From Candidatus Sumerlaeota bacterium (GTDB lineage Bacteria; Sumerlaeota; Sumerlaeia; JADFCT01): DNA of 14,776 nt. Location of the stretch: NCBI GenBank assembly GCA_017161665.1, contig JADFCT010000042.1, positions 1 to 14,776 on the forward strand, in the 5' to 3' direction. Below the pieces are notes generated by a model. The model had not been told where the DNA came from, ran no database searches, and saw nothing but the letters and a program-made list of their open reading frames with translations. Shown here piece by piece: positions 14,745 to 14,776 of the stretch (positions are counted from its first letter, which is position 1; each line of letters starts with the position of its first letter). The translations under genes were made by a program, and so were the position numbers.

Positions 14745-14776
14745 CAAAGACGGAACCGACAAGACGGACAAAGGAT

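Overview
The window reads as chromosomal DNA from a GC-rich (by eye roughly 55-60 %), Gram-negative-type bacterium. It carries a lipobox lipoprotein, a Tat-exported Gfo/Idh/MocA oxidoreductase, a large secreted GH106-like glycoside hydrolase and a STAS protein with a C-terminal extension. This mix, plus an intergenic repeat of a kind I associate from memory with environmental PVC/Hydrogenedentes-like genomes, suggests a polysaccharide-degrading bacterium of that sort. The phylum is inference. I see no rRNA, tRNA, CRISPR array, transposase or phage gene.

Left part (1-3541): the 3' end of a GT-B-like surface-carbohydrate gene is coupled by an ATGA overlap to a second protein resembling capsule polysaccharide transferases. 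A separate NAD-type malate dehydrogenase (mdh) follows. A hairpin-rich stretch lies between mdh and the convergent glycoside hydrolase gene.

Middle part (3542-8955): the secreted GH106-like enzyme (minus strand) diverges from a PhzF-family isomerase (plus strand). Between PhzF and the Tat-exported oxidoreductase lies about 390 bp without a gene, made of hairpins and short repeats, including a 20-bp-arm inverted repeat. It looks like a dispersed intergenic element.

Right part (8956-14776): this holds the most unusual gene, an 896-residue protein joining a DnaG-type CHC2 zinc finger, a long TPR-like helical region and a DnaA-type AAA+ domain that has lost the DNA-binding domain IV. One base separates it from a small single-pass membrane protein gene, so the two probably form one operon. 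A second unit has a good sigma70-like promoter overlapped by a near-perfect palindrome. It encodes a YjbQ/UPF0047 protein and a STAS-domain protein joined by a TGATG overlap, and ends at a clear intrinsic terminator. A HEAT-repeat-like lipoprotein closes the window.

The best candidate for something undescribed is the zinc finger-TPR-DnaA protein with its membrane partner. It combines pieces of primase and initiator with a scaffold, but has neither primase catalysis nor DnaA-box recognition. It could be a replication regulator of the Hda sort or a DnaA-derived switch with another job. The sequence alone cannot decide.
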